A DNA stretch of 64,000 nucleotides, taken from assembly GCA_900110635.1 (NCBI GenBank), contig FOEK01000005.1, forward strand, positions 62,001 to 126,000, in the 5' to 3' direction. Positions 1 through 10,485 of the stretch are shown here, in pieces (the first letter of the stretch is position 1; each line of letters opens with the position of its first letter). Source of the stretch: Lachnospiraceae bacterium NE2001 (GTDB taxonomy: Bacteria; Bacillota; Clostridia; Lachnospirales; Lachnospiraceae). The notes under the pieces were generated by a model. It was given only the letters and a program-made list of their open reading frames with translations. It ran no database searches and was not told the DNA's origin. A program made the position numbers and the translations under genes.

Positions 1-2
1 GA

Positions 3-1064
3 GGACAGACACAGATCTGTGATATCGTAACACTTGCACCTCTTTCAGAGTCTCAGAAGATTGATGGCCTCGATGATTTTGTTACAGAGAAGAGATATAT
101 GCATCACTATAACTTCCCTTCATATTCTGTAGGTGAGACAAAGGTATCTCGTGGTCCTGGACGTCGTGAGATTGGACACGGAGCTCTTGCTGAGAGAGCA
201 CTTACTCCAGTTCTTCCATCCAAAGAGGATTTCCCTTATGCAATCCGTGCCGTATCTGAGACATTTGAATCAAATGGTTCAACATCCATGGGTTCAACCT
301 GTGCATCATGTATGTCACTTATGGCTGCTGGTGTACCTCTTAAGGCTCCTGTAGCTGGTATCAGCTGTGGTCTTGTAACAGGCGATACAGATGATGATTT
401 CGTTCTTCTTACAGATATCCAGGGCCTTGAGGACTTCTTCGGAGATATGGACTTTAAGGTAGCAGGTACTAAGGAAGGTATCACAGCAATCCAGATGGAT
501 ATTAAGATCCACGGTCTTACAGATGAGATCATTAAGGGTGCTATCGCTCGTACAAGAGAAGCTCGTTTCTTCATTCTTGATGAGTGTATGCTGAAGGCTA
601 TCCCAGCTCCACGTGAGACTGTAAATGAGTATGCTCCAAAGATCGTATCTATGCAGATCGACCCAGAGAAGATTGGTGATGTTATCGGTCAGAAGGGTAA
701 GATGATCAACCAGATCATTGAGGAAAATGATGTTAAGATCGATATCGATGATGAGGGTATGGTATCAGTTTGTGGTATCAACCAGGATGGTATCGACAAC
801 GCTATAAAGACAATCAAGCTTATCGTAGAGCCAATTGAGATTGGCAGAACCTACGAGGGTGAGGTTGTAAGAATCATGCCATTTGGCGCATTTGTTCAGA
901 TCACACCTATCAAGGACGGAATGATCCACATCTCAAAGCTTGCTAAGGAAAGAGTTGAGAAGGTTGAGGATGTTGTAAACATCGGTGACAAAGTTCGTGT
1001 TAAGGTTCTTGGTATCGAGATGGGTAAGGTTAGTCTTTCACTTAAGGATGCTGATCCAGAATAA
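3..1064 (+). CDS. pnp: polyribonucleotide nucleotidyltransferase (PNPase), 3' part only
   Basis: The frame is open from the first codon of the window and its 5' part lies outside it. PNPase is a trimeric phosphorolytic 3'-5' exoribonuclease for mRNA decay. Seen: the second RNase PH domain with the PNPase stretches RYMHHYNFPSYSVGE, RGPGRREIGHGALAERAL and GDMDFKVAGT. It is followed by a KH domain (IDPEKIGDVIGQKG) and a C-terminal S1 domain starting at YEGEVVRIMPFGAFV. The protein ends soon after the S1 fold (KDADPE), without the long acidic tail some homologues carry. The next gene starts about 60 nt later. Family assignment is secure; about half of the protein is missing. Confidence 0.96.
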   Translation, partial: GQTQICDIVTLAPLSESQKIDGLDDFVTEKRYMHHYNFPSYSVGETKVSRGPGRREIGHGALAERALTPVLPSKEDFPYAIRAVSETFESNGSTSMGSTCASCMSLMAAGVPLKAPVAGISCGLVTGDTDDDFVLLTDIQGLEDFFGDMDFKVAGTKEGITAIQMDIKIHGLTDEIIKGAIARTREARFFILDECMLKAIPAPRETVNEYAPKIVSMQIDPEKIGDVIGQKGKMINQIIEENDVKIDIDDEGMVSVCGINQDGIDNAIKTIKLIVEPIEIGRTYEGEVVRIMPFGAFVQITPIKDGMIHISKLAKERVEKVEDVVNIGDKVRVKVLGIEMGKVSLSLKDADPE

Positions 1065-1124
1065 ATAGAACATTTAAATGTATTTTAGGGGAACTATATA
1101 AAGACTTTGGAGGATATTATTAAT

Positions 1125-3536
1125 ATGCAGTATGGTTTTTTTGATGATATTAATAAGGAATATGTAATAACTAGACCTGATACTCCAGCACCATGGGCGA
1201 ACTATCTTGGTTCGCCTGAATATGGCGCTATTATATCTAACAATGCCGGCGGCTACAGCTTTGTTAAGTCTGGTGCCAATGGACGTGTACTTAGATATGT
1301 ATTTAACAGCTTCGATCAGCCTGGACGTTATATCTATTTAAGAGATAATGAGACAGGAGAGTTCTGGTCGAATTCCTGGATGCCTGTTGGTAAGTCTCTT
1401 GATACATTTAAGAGCGAGGTTAGACATGGTACTGCATATACAGTTATCAAGTCTGACTATGAAGGTATCCATACAGAGGCTTCATATTATGTTCCTCTTA
1501 ACAAAACATACGAGGTTTGGAGTGTAGAGGTTACCAATACTTCTGATAAGGCTAGAGACCTCACACTTACTGGTTTTGCTGAGTTTACTAATGAAGGAAA
1601 CTATGAGCAGGATCAGGTTAATCTTCAGTATACACTGTTTATTACTCGTACCTATTTTATGGGCAACCGTATTAAGCAGATAATAAATGAAAATGTTGTA
1701 AATTCCAGTGTTAATGGAAGTAAGGCAGCTTGCAGATTCCTTGGACTTGCAGGTGGAGATATATCTTCATACTGTGGTGATAAGGAAGCTTTCCTTGGTT
1801 CTTATCGTAACTATTCTAATCCTATTGGAGTTGAGTCAGGTGACCTTGGTGGCGGACTTAATTATAACTCTAATAGCTGTGGCGCTCTTTCATCCAAGCT
1901 TACACTTGCTCCTGGCGAGTCTAAGACTATATGCTTTATCGTTGGACAGAAGAACGACGAAGAGTGTGAGGAGATAATTGCAGGATACGCAGATGCTAAG
2001 GCTGCTACTGCTAAGGAATTAGACGAGCTTAAGACTTACTGGCATGGTAAGCTGGAGCATTTCCAGGTTAAGACACCATCTCCAGAGTTCGACTCAATGA
2101 TCAACACTTGGAATGCATTTAACTGCTTTATGACATTTATATGGTCCAGAGCTGCTTCATTCGTATATTGCGGTCTTCGTAATGGTTATGGCTACAGAGA
2201 TACAGTTCAGGATATTCAGGGTGTTATTCACCTTGATCCAGAGGCTGCTGCAGATAAGATCCGCTTTATGCTTTCTGCTCAAGTCGATAACGGTGGTGGA
2301 CTTCCACTTGTTAAGTTCACACATAACGCTGGGTCTGAGACCTGCCCAGATGAGAATGATGAGAATTCTGTATACGCTAAGGAAACAGGCCATCCGGCAT
2401 ATAGAGCTGATGATGCGCTGTGGTTATTCCCAACAGTTTATAAGTATATTTCAGAGTCAGGAAATCTTGACTTTATAGATGAAGTAATTGTTTATGCAAA
2501 TAAGGATGAGGGTACTGTATATGACCATCTTAAGAGAGCGATTGATTTCTCTCTCAACAGACTTGGTCCTCACGGTATGCCTGCAGGTCTTCATGCAGAC
2601 TGGAATGACTGCCTGAGACTTGGCAAGAAGGGTGAATCTACCTTCGTTGCATTCCAGCTTTATTATGCATTTACAATAATCAAGAAGTTTGCTGAATATA
2701 AAAATGATACTGATTATATAGCATATATCGATGCAGAGCAGGAGAAGCTTGGTAAGATTCTGAATGACTGCTGGAATGAGGATCGTTTCATTCGTGGATA
2801 TATGGAAAGTGGTCAGGTTATCGGTGAGAGAAATGATCCAGAAGCTAATATGTGGCTCAACCCACAGAGCTGGTCAGTTATTTCAGGACTTGCAACTGAA
2901 GATCAGGCAGATAAGGCTCTTGATTCTGTTAATAAGTACCTCAATACTGATTACGGTGTAATGCTTATGGCACCTGCTTATAAGGAGCATGCATTTGATG
3001 GAGCGCTTATGCTTCTCTTCAATGCTTCTACAAAGGAGAATGGTGGTATATTCTCGCAGCCACAGGGCTGGATAATCTTAGCTGAGTCTCTTCGTGGACA
3101 CGGTGACAGAGCATTCCAGTACTTTATGGAAAATGCACCAAGTGCTATGAATGATAAGGCTGAGATCAGAAAGCTGGAGCCATATTGCTATGGTCAGTTT
3201 ACTGAAGGAAAGGATAGCCCATTCCATGGAAGAAGCCACGTTCATTGGCTGACAGGTACAGCTTCAACTGTAATGGTTGGATGTGTTGAGGGTATCCTCG
3301 GTATGAGACCTGATTTCTATGGTCTGAAGATCGCACCTTCTATCTCATCAAAGTGGGATAAGGTTGAGATATCTAAGGACTTCAGAGGAAAGCATCTCTC
3401 AATTACTATTATGAATCCTAATGGAGCCGAGTCAGGCTTCAAGAGTATGACTGTAAATGGTGAGTCCTTTGATGCACCATATATTCCAGCAGATGCTCTT
3501 AAAGATGATAACGAAGTTATCATTTACATTTCTTAA
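1125..3536 (+). CDS. cellobiose phosphorylase, GH94 family
   Basis: Predicted intracellular enzyme splitting cellobiose with phosphate into glucose 1-phosphate and glucose, saving ATP on cellulose-derived sugars. Seen: 803 residues, close to clostridial cellobiose phosphorylases (about 810). The central motif HADWNDCLRLG lies at about residue 492, with Asp495 in the position of the GH94 general acid. GLRNGYGYRDTVQD and the C-terminal HGRSHVHWLTGTAS stretch are also typical. I chose the ATG at 1125 because TTGGAGG lies about 12 nt upstream; the TTG at 1107 lies in that ribosome binding site. There is no signal peptide. A terminator follows directly, so it is probably the last gene of its unit. 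Other GH94 specificities (diacetylchitobiose, longer cellodextrins) are less likely by motif and length. Confidence 0.9.
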   Translation: MQYGFFDDINKEYVITRPDTPAPWANYLGSPEYGAIISNNAGGYSFVKSGANGRVLRYVFNSFDQPGRYIYLRDNETGEFWSNSWMPVGKSLDTFKSEVRHGTAYTVIKSDYEGIHTEASYYVPLNKTYEVWSVEVTNTSDKARDLTLTGFAEFTNEGNYEQDQVNLQYTLFITRTYFMGNRIKQIINENVVNSSVNGSKAACRFLGLAGGDISSYCGDKEAFLGSYRNYSNPIGVESGDLGGGLNYNSNSCGALSSKLTLAPGESKTICFIVGQKNDEECEEIIAGYADAKAATAKELDELKTYWHGKLEHFQVKTPSPEFDSMINTWNAFNCFMTFIWSRAASFVYCGLRNGYGYRDTVQDIQGVIHLDPEAAADKIRFMLSAQVDNGGGLPLVKFTHNAGSETCPDENDENSVYAKETGHPAYRADDALWLFPTVYKYISESGNLDFIDEVIVYANKDEGTVYDHLKRAIDFSLNRLGPHGMPAGLHADWNDCLRLGKKGESTFVAFQLYYAFTIIKKFAEYKNDTDYIAYIDAEQEKLGKILNDCWNEDRFIRGYMESGQVIGERNDPEANMWLNPQSWSVISGLATEDQADKALDSVNKYLNTDYGVMLMAPAYKEHAFDGALMLLFNASTKENGGIFSQPQGWIILAESLRGHGDRAFQYFMENAPSAMNDKAEIRKLEPYCYGQFTEGKDSPFHGRSHVHWLTGTASTVMVGCVEGILGMRPDFYGLKIAPSISSKWDKVEISKDFRGKHLSITIMNPNGAESGFKSMTVNGESFDAPYIPADALKDDNEVIIYIS

Positions 3537-3552
3537 TAATCAAAAAACTAAT

Positions 3553-3580
3553 CCCCTCCATAGATAATATGGAGGGGTTT
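3553..3580 (+). terminator. intrinsic terminator after cellobiose phosphorylase
   Basis: A perfect 10-bp stem (CCCCTCCATA at 3553-3562 with TATGGAGGGG at 3568-3577), a 5-nt loop and a short T tract. The tract is only TTT, so efficiency may be moderate. Confidence 0.8.
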
Positions 3581-3595
3581 CAAGGTGGTTAGTAA

Positions 3596-6370
3596 ATGGC
3601 TACAAAGTCTACTGGCAAAACTACAAATAGAAGTTCCAGCTCTACCAGAAATGGCTCGAAAAATGGTTCCAGAAGTAATTCTGGTAGAAGCTCATCTAAT
3701 AACAGAACCCCTAATAAGAATACGAAGGCTTATGCCAAGATGAGGGAGGCTGAAAGGGCTGAGGCTGCAACACCTCCTGAAAATCTAAGAGAGATTTACA
3801 CTATTATATTCTTTGCTGTAAATCTCATTCTTGTTCTAGGCACATATGGTGTCTGTGGCAAGTTTGGCAAGATAATAAGTGGATTTTTCTTTGGGCTCTT
3901 TGGCGCAACGTTCTTTGTGCTGCCTCTCTTTTTCTTTGTTGCATTTATCTTTCTTATGGCAAATGGACCTAAACCTAAACTGATCAAGAAATTGATCTGG
4001 ATCATGGTTCTTTTTATGTCTGTCGGTTTTATCTGTCAGCTGGTTGTTGCAACCAAGGGAGTTGGAATCAAAGAGCTTTATTTTAATGGTTATTCAGATC
4101 ATAGGGGCGGAGGTATAATTTTTGGCGGAATTCTTGTTCTAATAGCTAAGGTACTCAGCCGAGTTGGAGCTGTAATTATAACCTGTCTTTTCACAATTAT
4201 TGCAATTATCGAGATTACAAATGTTCGTCTTCTTCAGCTTGTGAAGGCACTCTTTATGATGGCTGACAGAGTAGGTTATGATGACGATGAAGATGAGGAT
4301 GAATATGATGATTATGGTTATGACGATGATGTGGATGTTGAAGCTATAATCCGTAATTCCAGAGAATCAGAGGAACAAAAACTTATTGAGAAAAAGGCTG
4401 CTGAGAAACGAGCTAGTCTTAAGGCAAAGGAAAGAGCACTTTTAGGTGATTATAATCCTAGCCAGGCCAGTACCTCTGGTTTTGAACAGGATATCCTTTC
4501 GAATATTACTGTATTTGATACAGAAGAGAAGAAGCTTGAACGCGGTTCTGTACCAACAGATAAGACTATTACAAACAAGCCTGCTCGTAAGAAGACTAAG
4601 ATCGACGATGATGTTGTAGAGCTTAAGGTGGATCCTAGAACCTATGATGATCCATTTGATTCAGCATTTTCGTCTCAGCCTACAAATACAACTCTTACAG
4701 CGACACCTGCATCTCATCCTTCTTCGAATGCTTTTTCTGATGATAATTATGATATGAGTTCCAATGTACAATCCAGTACATCTTCGAGTGCTCCGGTTGA
4801 AGAGCCAGAGAAGGTTTCTTCAAAGGATAGACTTGAGGCTAAAGAAGAAATCTCAGAGCAGATAGACAAACAGGCTGAGCCTAAGAAGGTTTACAAGTTT
4901 CCACCTGTTAAGCTTCTTAAACAGGGCAGCAGATCTTCATTTGACAGATCTAATGATGCTACAGTAAGGGAAACAGCGCTTACCCTTAAGTCGGCTCTTG
5001 AAAGCTTTGGCGTTAATGTTACTATCACTAATTGTAGCGTGGGCCCGTCAATTACGAGATATGAGCTTCAGCCAGATCAGGGTGTAAGAGTAAATAAGAT
5101 TCTTTCACTTGAAAATGATATAAAGATGGCCCTTGCAGCTGCTGATATCCGTATAGAAGCACCAATCCCGGGAAAGGCTGCAATAGGTATCGAGATTCCT
5201 AACAAGAATAATCAGACTGTCTATTTCAGAGACCTGATCGATAATGATCTCTTTAAGAGATTTAAGTCAAATGTAGCCTTTGCTGTTGGTAAGGATATAA
5301 GTGGTCAGATCATAATCAGTGATATTGCTAAGATGCCACACCTCCTTGTGGCTGGTGCTACTGGTTCTGGTAAATCAGTTTGTATCAATACACTGATAAT
5401 GAGTATTCTCTATAAGTCATCGCCTGAGGATGTTCGTATGATCATGGTGGATCCGAAGATGGTTGAGCTTACCGCATATAACGGTATACCACATCTTCTT
5501 ATCCCTGTTGTTACAGATCCTAAGAAGGCAGCTGGTGCACTTAACTGGGCAGTAGATGAGATGACAAAGAGATATCAGCTCTTTGCAAATTATAATGTAC
5601 GAAATATCGAAGGCTTCAATAAGAAGGTGCAGGAACAGGGACCTAATGAGGATCCTCAGTTCAAGCATATGTATCAGCTTATTGTTATCGTAGATGAGCT
5701 GGCTGACCTTATGATGGTAGCTCACAAAGAGGTTGAAGACAGCATAGTTCGTCTGTCACAGCTTGCCAGAGCAGCAGGTATTCATCTGGTTATCGCAACA
5801 CAGCGTCCATCAGTTGATGTTATTACAGGTCTTATTAAGGCAAATGTACCATCACGAATTGCATTTTCTGTATCATCAGGTACTGATTCACGTACCATTA
5901 TCGATATGGTTGGTGCTGAAAAGCTTCTTGGAAAGGGCGATATGCTGTTTTATCCAACGGGTTATACGAAGCCTGTTCGTGTTCAGGGTGCATTTATCGA
6001 TGACGATGAAGTAATGAGCGTCGTTAACTTTATTAAGGATAATAGTGGCGAGACATCTTATGATGATGCTGTAACCCAGTCAATAGATAATTCATCTGTA
6101 GCAGGTGGAGATTCATCTGGTGGTTCTGGTAGCGATGATAATGATCGCTATGATGAGCTCTTTGAGGATGCAGCCCGCTATGTTATAGAAAAGGATAAGG
6201 CATCCATTGGTTATCTTCAGAGGATGCTAAGAATAGGCTTTAACAGAGCCGCGCGTATTATGGATCAGATGGAGGAGTTCGGTGTTGTTGGACCTGAGGA
6301 AGGCACAAAACCTAGACGAATCCTTATGAATATGACGGAGTTCGAAGAAAAGATGGACTCCCTCTCATAA
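3596..6370 (+). CDS. ftsK: FtsK/SpoIIIE family DNA translocase
   Basis: Membrane-anchored, ATP-driven double-stranded DNA pump acting at the septum in chromosome segregation (FtsK) or forespore DNA transfer (SpoIIIE). Seen, in order: a Ser/Asn/Lys-rich N-terminal tail; four hydrophobic segments between about residues 66 and 210; an acidic linker full of Asp, Glu and Tyr; a low-complexity Ser/Thr linker; the RecA-like motor with Walker A GATGSGKS at residues 587-594 and Walker B LIVIVDELADLMM; a short Gly/Ser/Asp linker; and a C-terminal gamma winged helix (DELFEDAARYV to the end) that would read polar DNA motifs. The length of 924 is usual for clostridia. ATG at 3596 follows AGGTGG. Sequence alone does not tell FtsK from SpoIIIE. 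Confidence 0.95.
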   Translation: MATKSTGKTTNRSSSSTRNGSKNGSRSNSGRSSSNNRTPNKNTKAYAKMREAERAEAATPPENLREIYTIIFFAVNLILVLGTYGVCGKFGKIISGFFFGLFGATFFVLPLFFFVAFIFLMANGPKPKLIKKLIWIMVLFMSVGFICQLVVATKGVGIKELYFNGYSDHRGGGIIFGGILVLIAKVLSRVGAVIITCLFTIIAIIEITNVRLLQLVKALFMMADRVGYDDDEDEDEYDDYGYDDDVDVEAIIRNSRESEEQKLIEKKAAEKRASLKAKERALLGDYNPSQASTSGFEQDILSNITVFDTEEKKLERGSVPTDKTITNKPARKKTKIDDDVVELKVDPRTYDDPFDSAFSSQPTNTTLTATPASHPSSNAFSDDNYDMSSNVQSSTSSSAPVEEPEKVSSKDRLEAKEEISEQIDKQAEPKKVYKFPPVKLLKQGSRSSFDRSNDATVRETALTLKSALESFGVNVTITNCSVGPSITRYELQPDQGVRVNKILSLENDIKMALAAADIRIEAPIPGKAAIGIEIPNKNNQTVYFRDLIDNDLFKRFKSNVAFAVGKDISGQIIISDIAKMPHLLVAGATGSGKSVCINTLIMSILYKSSPEDVRMIMVDPKMVELTAYNGIPHLLIPVVTDPKKAAGALNWAVDEMTKRYQLFANYNVRNIEGFNKKVQEQGPNEDPQFKHMYQLIVIVDELADLMMVAHKEVEDSIVRLSQLARAAGIHLVIATQRPSVDVITGLIKANVPSRIAFSVSSGTDSRTIIDMVGAEKLLGKGDMLFYPTGYTKPVRVQGAFIDDDEVMSVVNFIKDNSGETSYDDAVTQSIDNSSVAGGDSSGGSGSDDNDRYDELFEDAARYVIEKDKASIGYLQRMLRIGFNRAARIMDQMEEFGVVGPEEGTKPRRILMNMTEFEEKMDSLS

Positions 6371-6405
6371 AATAGACCACTGTAATTTAGATTAGGGAGG
6401 TAAAA

Positions 6406-8076
6406 ATGAAGACAGATATTCAGATTGCACAGGAAGCAACTATGAAGGATATCAGAATTATCGCTGAGAAGATAGGCGCTACTGAAGATGATATCGAAAT
6501 GTATGGAAAGAATATGGCTAAGCTTAGTGATGAGTTCATCCAGAAGCTTGAGTCAAAGGAGAATGGTAAGCTGGTTCTTGTAACAGCTATCAATCCAACT
6601 CCAGCTGGCGAAGGTAAGACCACAGTAACTCTTGGTCTTGGTGATGCCCTTAATAAAATGAATACTAATACAGTTGTGGCTATAAGAGAGCCATCTCTTG
6701 GCCCTTGCTTCGGTATAAAGGGTGGTGCTGCTGGTGGTGGATATGCTCAGGCAGTTCCTATGGATAAACTGAACTTACATTTTACAGGTGATTTCCATGC
6801 GATTACTTCTGCTAACAATCTGATGTGCGCTATGCTGGATAATCATCTTCTTCAGGGAAATGAGCTTCGTATTGATCCTAAGAGAATAGTAGTAAAGAGA
6901 TGTCTCGATATGAATGACCGTGCTCTTAGAAATATTACTGTTGGTCTTGGTAAGAGACTTGACGGTGTGGTTCGCGAGGATCATTTCTGCATAACTGTTG
7001 CAACAGAGGTTATGGCTATCCTTTGTCTTGCAGAGGATCTTGAGGATCTTAAAGCAAGACTTGGCAGAATCATTGTTGCATATAATTATGATAATGAGCC
7101 TGTTACAGCTGCTGACCTGAAGTGCGTTGGTGCTATGACAGTTCTTCTTAAGGATGCGATCAGACCTAACCTTATTCAGTCACTTGAGAATAATCCTGTA
7201 TTTGTACATGGTGGTCCATTTGCAAATATTGCTCATGGCTGTAACTCAGTTCGTGCTACAAAGCTTGCTCTTAAAGCTGCTGATTATGTAATCACAGAGG
7301 CTGGCTTCGGTGCTGACCTTGGTGCTGAGAAGTTCCTTGATATCAAATGTCGTATGGCCGGAATTAAGCCTGATGCAGTTGTACTTGTAGCAACAGCAAG
7401 AGCTATGAAGTATAACGGTGGTATTCCAAAGGACGAACTTAATAATGAAAATGTAGATGCTCTTAAGGCTGGACTTGTTAATCTTGGAAAGCATATCGAG
7501 AATCTTCAGAAGTATAACGTTCCTGTAGTTGTTACAATCAACAAGTTTGTAGCTGATACAGATGCAGAGGTAGCTGCAATTAAAGAGTTTGTAGAGTCTA
7601 AGGGCTGCCGTTTTGCTATATCAGAAGTATGGGCAAAGGGTGGCGAAGGTGGTCTTGCTCTTGCTGAGCAGGTGCTTGATGCTATCGAGGAAGGAAGTCC
7701 TGACTTCAAGTTCCTCTATGAAGACAGCCTTTCACTTAAAGAGAAGATTGAGACAATCTCAACTGAGATTTACGGTGCTGATGGTGTTGAGTATAGTCCG
7801 GAAGCAAACAATGCACTTAAGAAGCTGGAGTCACTTGGATTTGGAAATGTACCAGTTTGTATGGCTAAGACACAGTATTCTCTGTCTGATGATCAGAAGC
7901 TTCTTGGAAGACCAACAGGCTTCAAGGTAAATATCCGTGAGGTATATGTATCTGCTGGTGCAGGTTTCGTTGTAGCCATAGCTGGTCAGATTATGACAAT
8001 GCCAGGCCTTCCAAAGAGCCCGGCTGCAGAACGTATCGACGTTCTTGAAGATGGCGAGATCATCGGCCTCTTCTAA
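6406..8076 (+). CDS. fhs: formate-tetrahydrofolate ligase
   Basis: Makes 10-formyl-tetrahydrofolate from formate, tetrahydrofolate and ATP in the cytoplasm, feeding purine synthesis and the methyl branch of one-carbon metabolism. Seen: 556 residues, the usual length. The nucleotide-binding loop TPAGEGKT is at residues 65-72, followed by [22 protein letters not shown] in two adjoining blocks and a C-terminal [11 protein letters not shown]-type ending. It starts with ATG after GGGAGG. folD follows 25 nt downstream, giving a two-gene one-carbon unit whose products act in successive steps. No tetrahydrofolate riboswitch fits in the 35-nt gap upstream. Confidence 0.97.
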   Translation: MKTDIQIAQEATMKDIRIIAEKIGATEDDIEMYGKNMAKLSDEFIQKLESKENGKLVLVTAINPTPAGEGKTTVTLGLGDALNKMNTNTVVAIREPSLGPCFGIKGGAAGGGYAQAVPMDKLNLHFTGDFHAITSANNLMCAMLDNHLLQGNELRIDPKRIVVKRCLDMNDRALRNITVGLGKRLDGVVREDHFCITVATEVMAILCLAEDLEDLKARLGRIIVAYNYDNEPVTAADLKCVGAMTVLLKDAIRPNLIQSLENNPVFVHGGPFANIAHGCNSVRATKLALKAADYVITEAGFGADLGAEKFLDIKCRMAGIKPDAVVLVATARAMKYNGGIPKDELNNENVDALKAGLVNLGKHIENLQKYNVPVVVTINKFVADTDAEVAAIKEFVESKGCRFAISEVWAKGGEGGLALAEQVLDAIEEGSPDFKFLYEDSLSLKEKIETISTEIYGADGVEYSPEANNALKKLESLGFGNVPVCMAKTQYSLSDDQKLLGRPTGFKVNIREVYVSAGAGFVVAIAGQIMTMPGLPKSPAAERIDVLEDGEIIGLF

Positions 8077-8101
8077 TAAAGACAGGGGAGAATTAATATA
8101 T

Positions 8102-8950
8102 ATGGCAGAAATAATTGATGGTAAGAAGATATCACAGGATTTAAAGGATGAGGTAAAAGCACAGGTTGCTGAATTGAAGTCCAAAGGAATAGAAGTAACA
8201 CTCGCTGTTATACTTGTTGGAAATGATCCTGCTTCAACAGTTTATGTTGGTAATAAAAAGAAGGCTTGTGAGTATACTGGAATTAATTCCCGTTCTTATG
8301 AGCTTCCAGAAGAAACCACACAGGAGGAGCTTCTTTCGCTTATAAAAGAGTTAAATGAAGACGATGCTGTTGATGGTATTCTGGTACAGCTTCCACTTCC
8401 AAAGCACATTGACGAGGATAAGGTTATCAGATCCATTTCACCAGATAAAGATGTTGATGGATTCCACCCTGAAAGTGTGGGTCGACTCAGCATCGGTGCA
8501 AAGGGCTTTGTATCCTGTACACCTGCTGGTGTTATTGAACTGCTTAAACGTAGTGGTACAGAAATGGATGGTGCAAATGCAGTAGTAGTTGGTCGTTCGA
8601 ATATAGTTGGTAAGCCAATGAGTGTCCTTCTTCTTCGTGAAAATGCAACTGTTACCATTTGTCATTCACACACAAAGAATCTTAAGGATATATGCAAGGC
8701 TGCTGATATCCTTGTGGTTGCTATCGGTCAGCCTAAGTTTATCGATGGCTCCTATATAAAGGAAGGCGCAACAGTTATTGATGTTGGTATTCATAGAATA
8801 GAGGGTACAAAGAAGCTTTGCGGAGATGTGGATTATGATAGCGCTTCAGAAGTAGCTGGCAAGATTACTCCAGTTCCTGGAGGAGTAGGTCCTATGACCA
8901 TAGCAGAACTTATGAACAATTGTCTTCAGTCCGCCCTTATGAAGCAATAA
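8102..8950 (+). CDS. folD: bifunctional methylenetetrahydrofolate dehydrogenase / methenyltetrahydrofolate cyclohydrolase
   Basis: Interconverts methylene-, methenyl- and 10-formyl-tetrahydrofolate in the cytoplasm and is coupled to the fhs product next door. Seen: 282 residues. The folate-site motif [12 protein letters not shown], the signature [13 protein letters not shown], the nucleotide-binding [16 protein letters not shown] and C-terminal [11 protein letters not shown] are all present. The ATG at 8102 is preferred over an upstream in-frame start that overlaps fhs, because family members begin with MAxIIDGKxI and an AGGGGAG ribosome binding site lies upstream. That site is part of AAAGACAGGGGA, which recurs before rimO. 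Confidence 0.97.
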   Translation: MAEIIDGKKISQDLKDEVKAQVAELKSKGIEVTLAVILVGNDPASTVYVGNKKKACEYTGINSRSYELPEETTQEELLSLIKELNEDDAVDGILVQLPLPKHIDEDKVIRSISPDKDVDGFHPESVGRLSIGAKGFVSCTPAGVIELLKRSGTEMDGANAVVVGRSNIVGKPMSVLLLRENATVTICHSHTKNLKDICKAADILVVAIGQPKFIDGSYIKEGATVIDVGIHRIEGTKKLCGDVDYDSASEVAGKITPVPGGVGPMTIAELMNNCLQSALMKQ

Positions 8951-8978
8951 TTTTTAAAGACAGGGGACGGTTCTCTGT

Positions 8979-10397
8979 ATGTTAAATATATTACTGGTCA
9001 CACTTGGTTGTGACAAGAATACAGCCGATAGCGAGCGTATGCTCGGTCTTATTGATAAATCTGAATATAATCTGGTATCAGATCCTGAAGTGGCAGATGT
9101 TGCAATAGTCAACACCTGCTGCTTTATTGAGTCTGCAACTCAGGAGAGTATTGATAAACTGCTTGAGCTTGCGGCATATAAAGAGGGACGGCTAAAATAT
9201 CTGATATGCACAGGCTGTATGGCGCAGAGATTTAAGGATCAAATAGTGAAGGAACTGCCTGAAGTTGATGCATTTGTCGGCACTATGAGTCTTGATTCCA
9301 TCGTAGAAGTTATTAGTGAATTAGAGCTAAGCAGGAAACAGGCGAATTCCATGGCTGATGAATCTGGAATTAACGGTGAAGTTGAAATAGCTTTAACCAA
9401 TAATGAAAATGATGGAGTAATATCACCAATTTTAAAGTTCGATGAACTGGATGCTCCATATCCGGACAGAACTCAGATAGAGCGTATCGTTACAGAACGT
9501 CCTTACTTAGAATATCTTAAGATTGCAGATGGTTGTGACAAGAGATGTACCTATTGTGCAATTCCATATTTTAAAGGCAAGTATAAGTCAGTTCCGATGG
9601 AGTCCGTAATAGAAGAAGCGAAAGTTCTTGCTGCTTCAGGTGTAAAGGAACTGATCCTTGTGGCTCAGGAAACCACCTGTTATGGTATTGATCTATACGG
9701 TGAGAAGAGACTTCATATATTGCTTAGAGAGCTTTCAAAAATAGATGGTATAGAATGGATAAGACTTCTTTATGCTTATCCAGAAGAGATATATCCTGAA
9801 CTTATTAGTGAAATGTCATCTAATCCTAAGGTTCTCCATTATATAGATATGCCAATTCAGCATACCGAAGACGACATTCTTAGACGTATGGGACGTCGTA
9901 TAGATAATGCGGGTATAAGAAGAGTGGTAAATGAACTTCGTATAAATATGCCTGATATTATTATAAGATCTACTATTATTACTGGTTTCCCTGGCGAAAC
10001 AATCGAAGAACACGAAAAGTTGCTTGATACTCTTGCAGAGCTTGGTCTTGACCATGTTGGTGTATTTACTTATTCCCAGGAGGATGGAACCCCAGCTGCA
10101 ACATTTGACGGACAAATTGATGAGGATACCAAGAATGAACGTTTAGAGGATATAATGCTTCTACAGCAGGATATTTCGGCCGAAAAGCTTTCTACTTATA
10201 TAGATAAAGCGTTTAATGTCATAATCGATGGATATCTTCCTGATGATGATGTCTATGTTGGCCGTTCATATATGGATGCGCCTGATATAGATGGGATGGT
10301 CTTTATTGATTCACCCCGCGAGCTTATTTCTGGCGAGATAGTTCGGGTTAAGATAACTGATTCGGATGTTTATGACCTGGAAGCCCGCTTAATCTAG
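8979..10397 (+). CDS. rimO: ribosomal protein S12 methylthiotransferase RimO
   Basis: Radical-SAM enzyme that adds a methylthio group to an Asp of ribosomal protein S12. Seen: an N-terminal UPF0004 domain starting LLVTLGCDKNTADSE with Cys11, further cysteines in VNTCCF and CTGCMAQR for the auxiliary cluster, the radical-SAM CxxxCxxC at Cys186, Cys190 and Cys193 (CDKRCTYC), and a C-terminal TRAM domain (about 410-472). GCDKN rather than GCxxN-x-VD separates it from the tRNA enzyme MiaB. At 472 residues it is longer than usual; the extra is a Glu/Asn-rich stretch at about 112-150 between the first two domains. The ribosome binding site is GGGGA of a GACAGGGGACGG sequence 28 nt after folD. Confidence 0.95.
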   Translation: MLNILLVTLGCDKNTADSERMLGLIDKSEYNLVSDPEVADVAIVNTCCFIESATQESIDKLLELAAYKEGRLKYLICTGCMAQRFKDQIVKELPEVDAFVGTMSLDSIVEVISELELSRKQANSMADESGINGEVEIALTNNENDGVISPILKFDELDAPYPDRTQIERIVTERPYLEYLKIADGCDKRCTYCAIPYFKGKYKSVPMESVIEEAKVLAASGVKELILVAQETTCYGIDLYGEKRLHILLRELSKIDGIEWIRLLYAYPEEIYPELISEMSSNPKVLHYIDMPIQHTEDDILRRMGRRIDNAGIRRVVNELRINMPDIIIRSTIITGFPGETIEEHEKLLDTLAELGLDHVGVFTYSQEDGTPAATFDGQIDEDTKNERLEDIMLLQQDISAEKLSTYIDKAFNVIIDGYLPDDDVYVGRSYMDAPDIDGMVFIDSPRELISGEIVRVKITDSDVYDLEARLI

Positions 10398-10485
10398 AAG
10401 AAAAAGAATTAGAAGTCAGCTTGTTTTATTTTTTTTATTATATCTACATATACTATCAAGCTTAATTTTAAGAGGAGATTTAGAC

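Noticed and set aside
6371-6405. Tetrahydrofolate riboswitch before fhs
   Set aside because: The 35-nt gap is too short to hold the aptamer.
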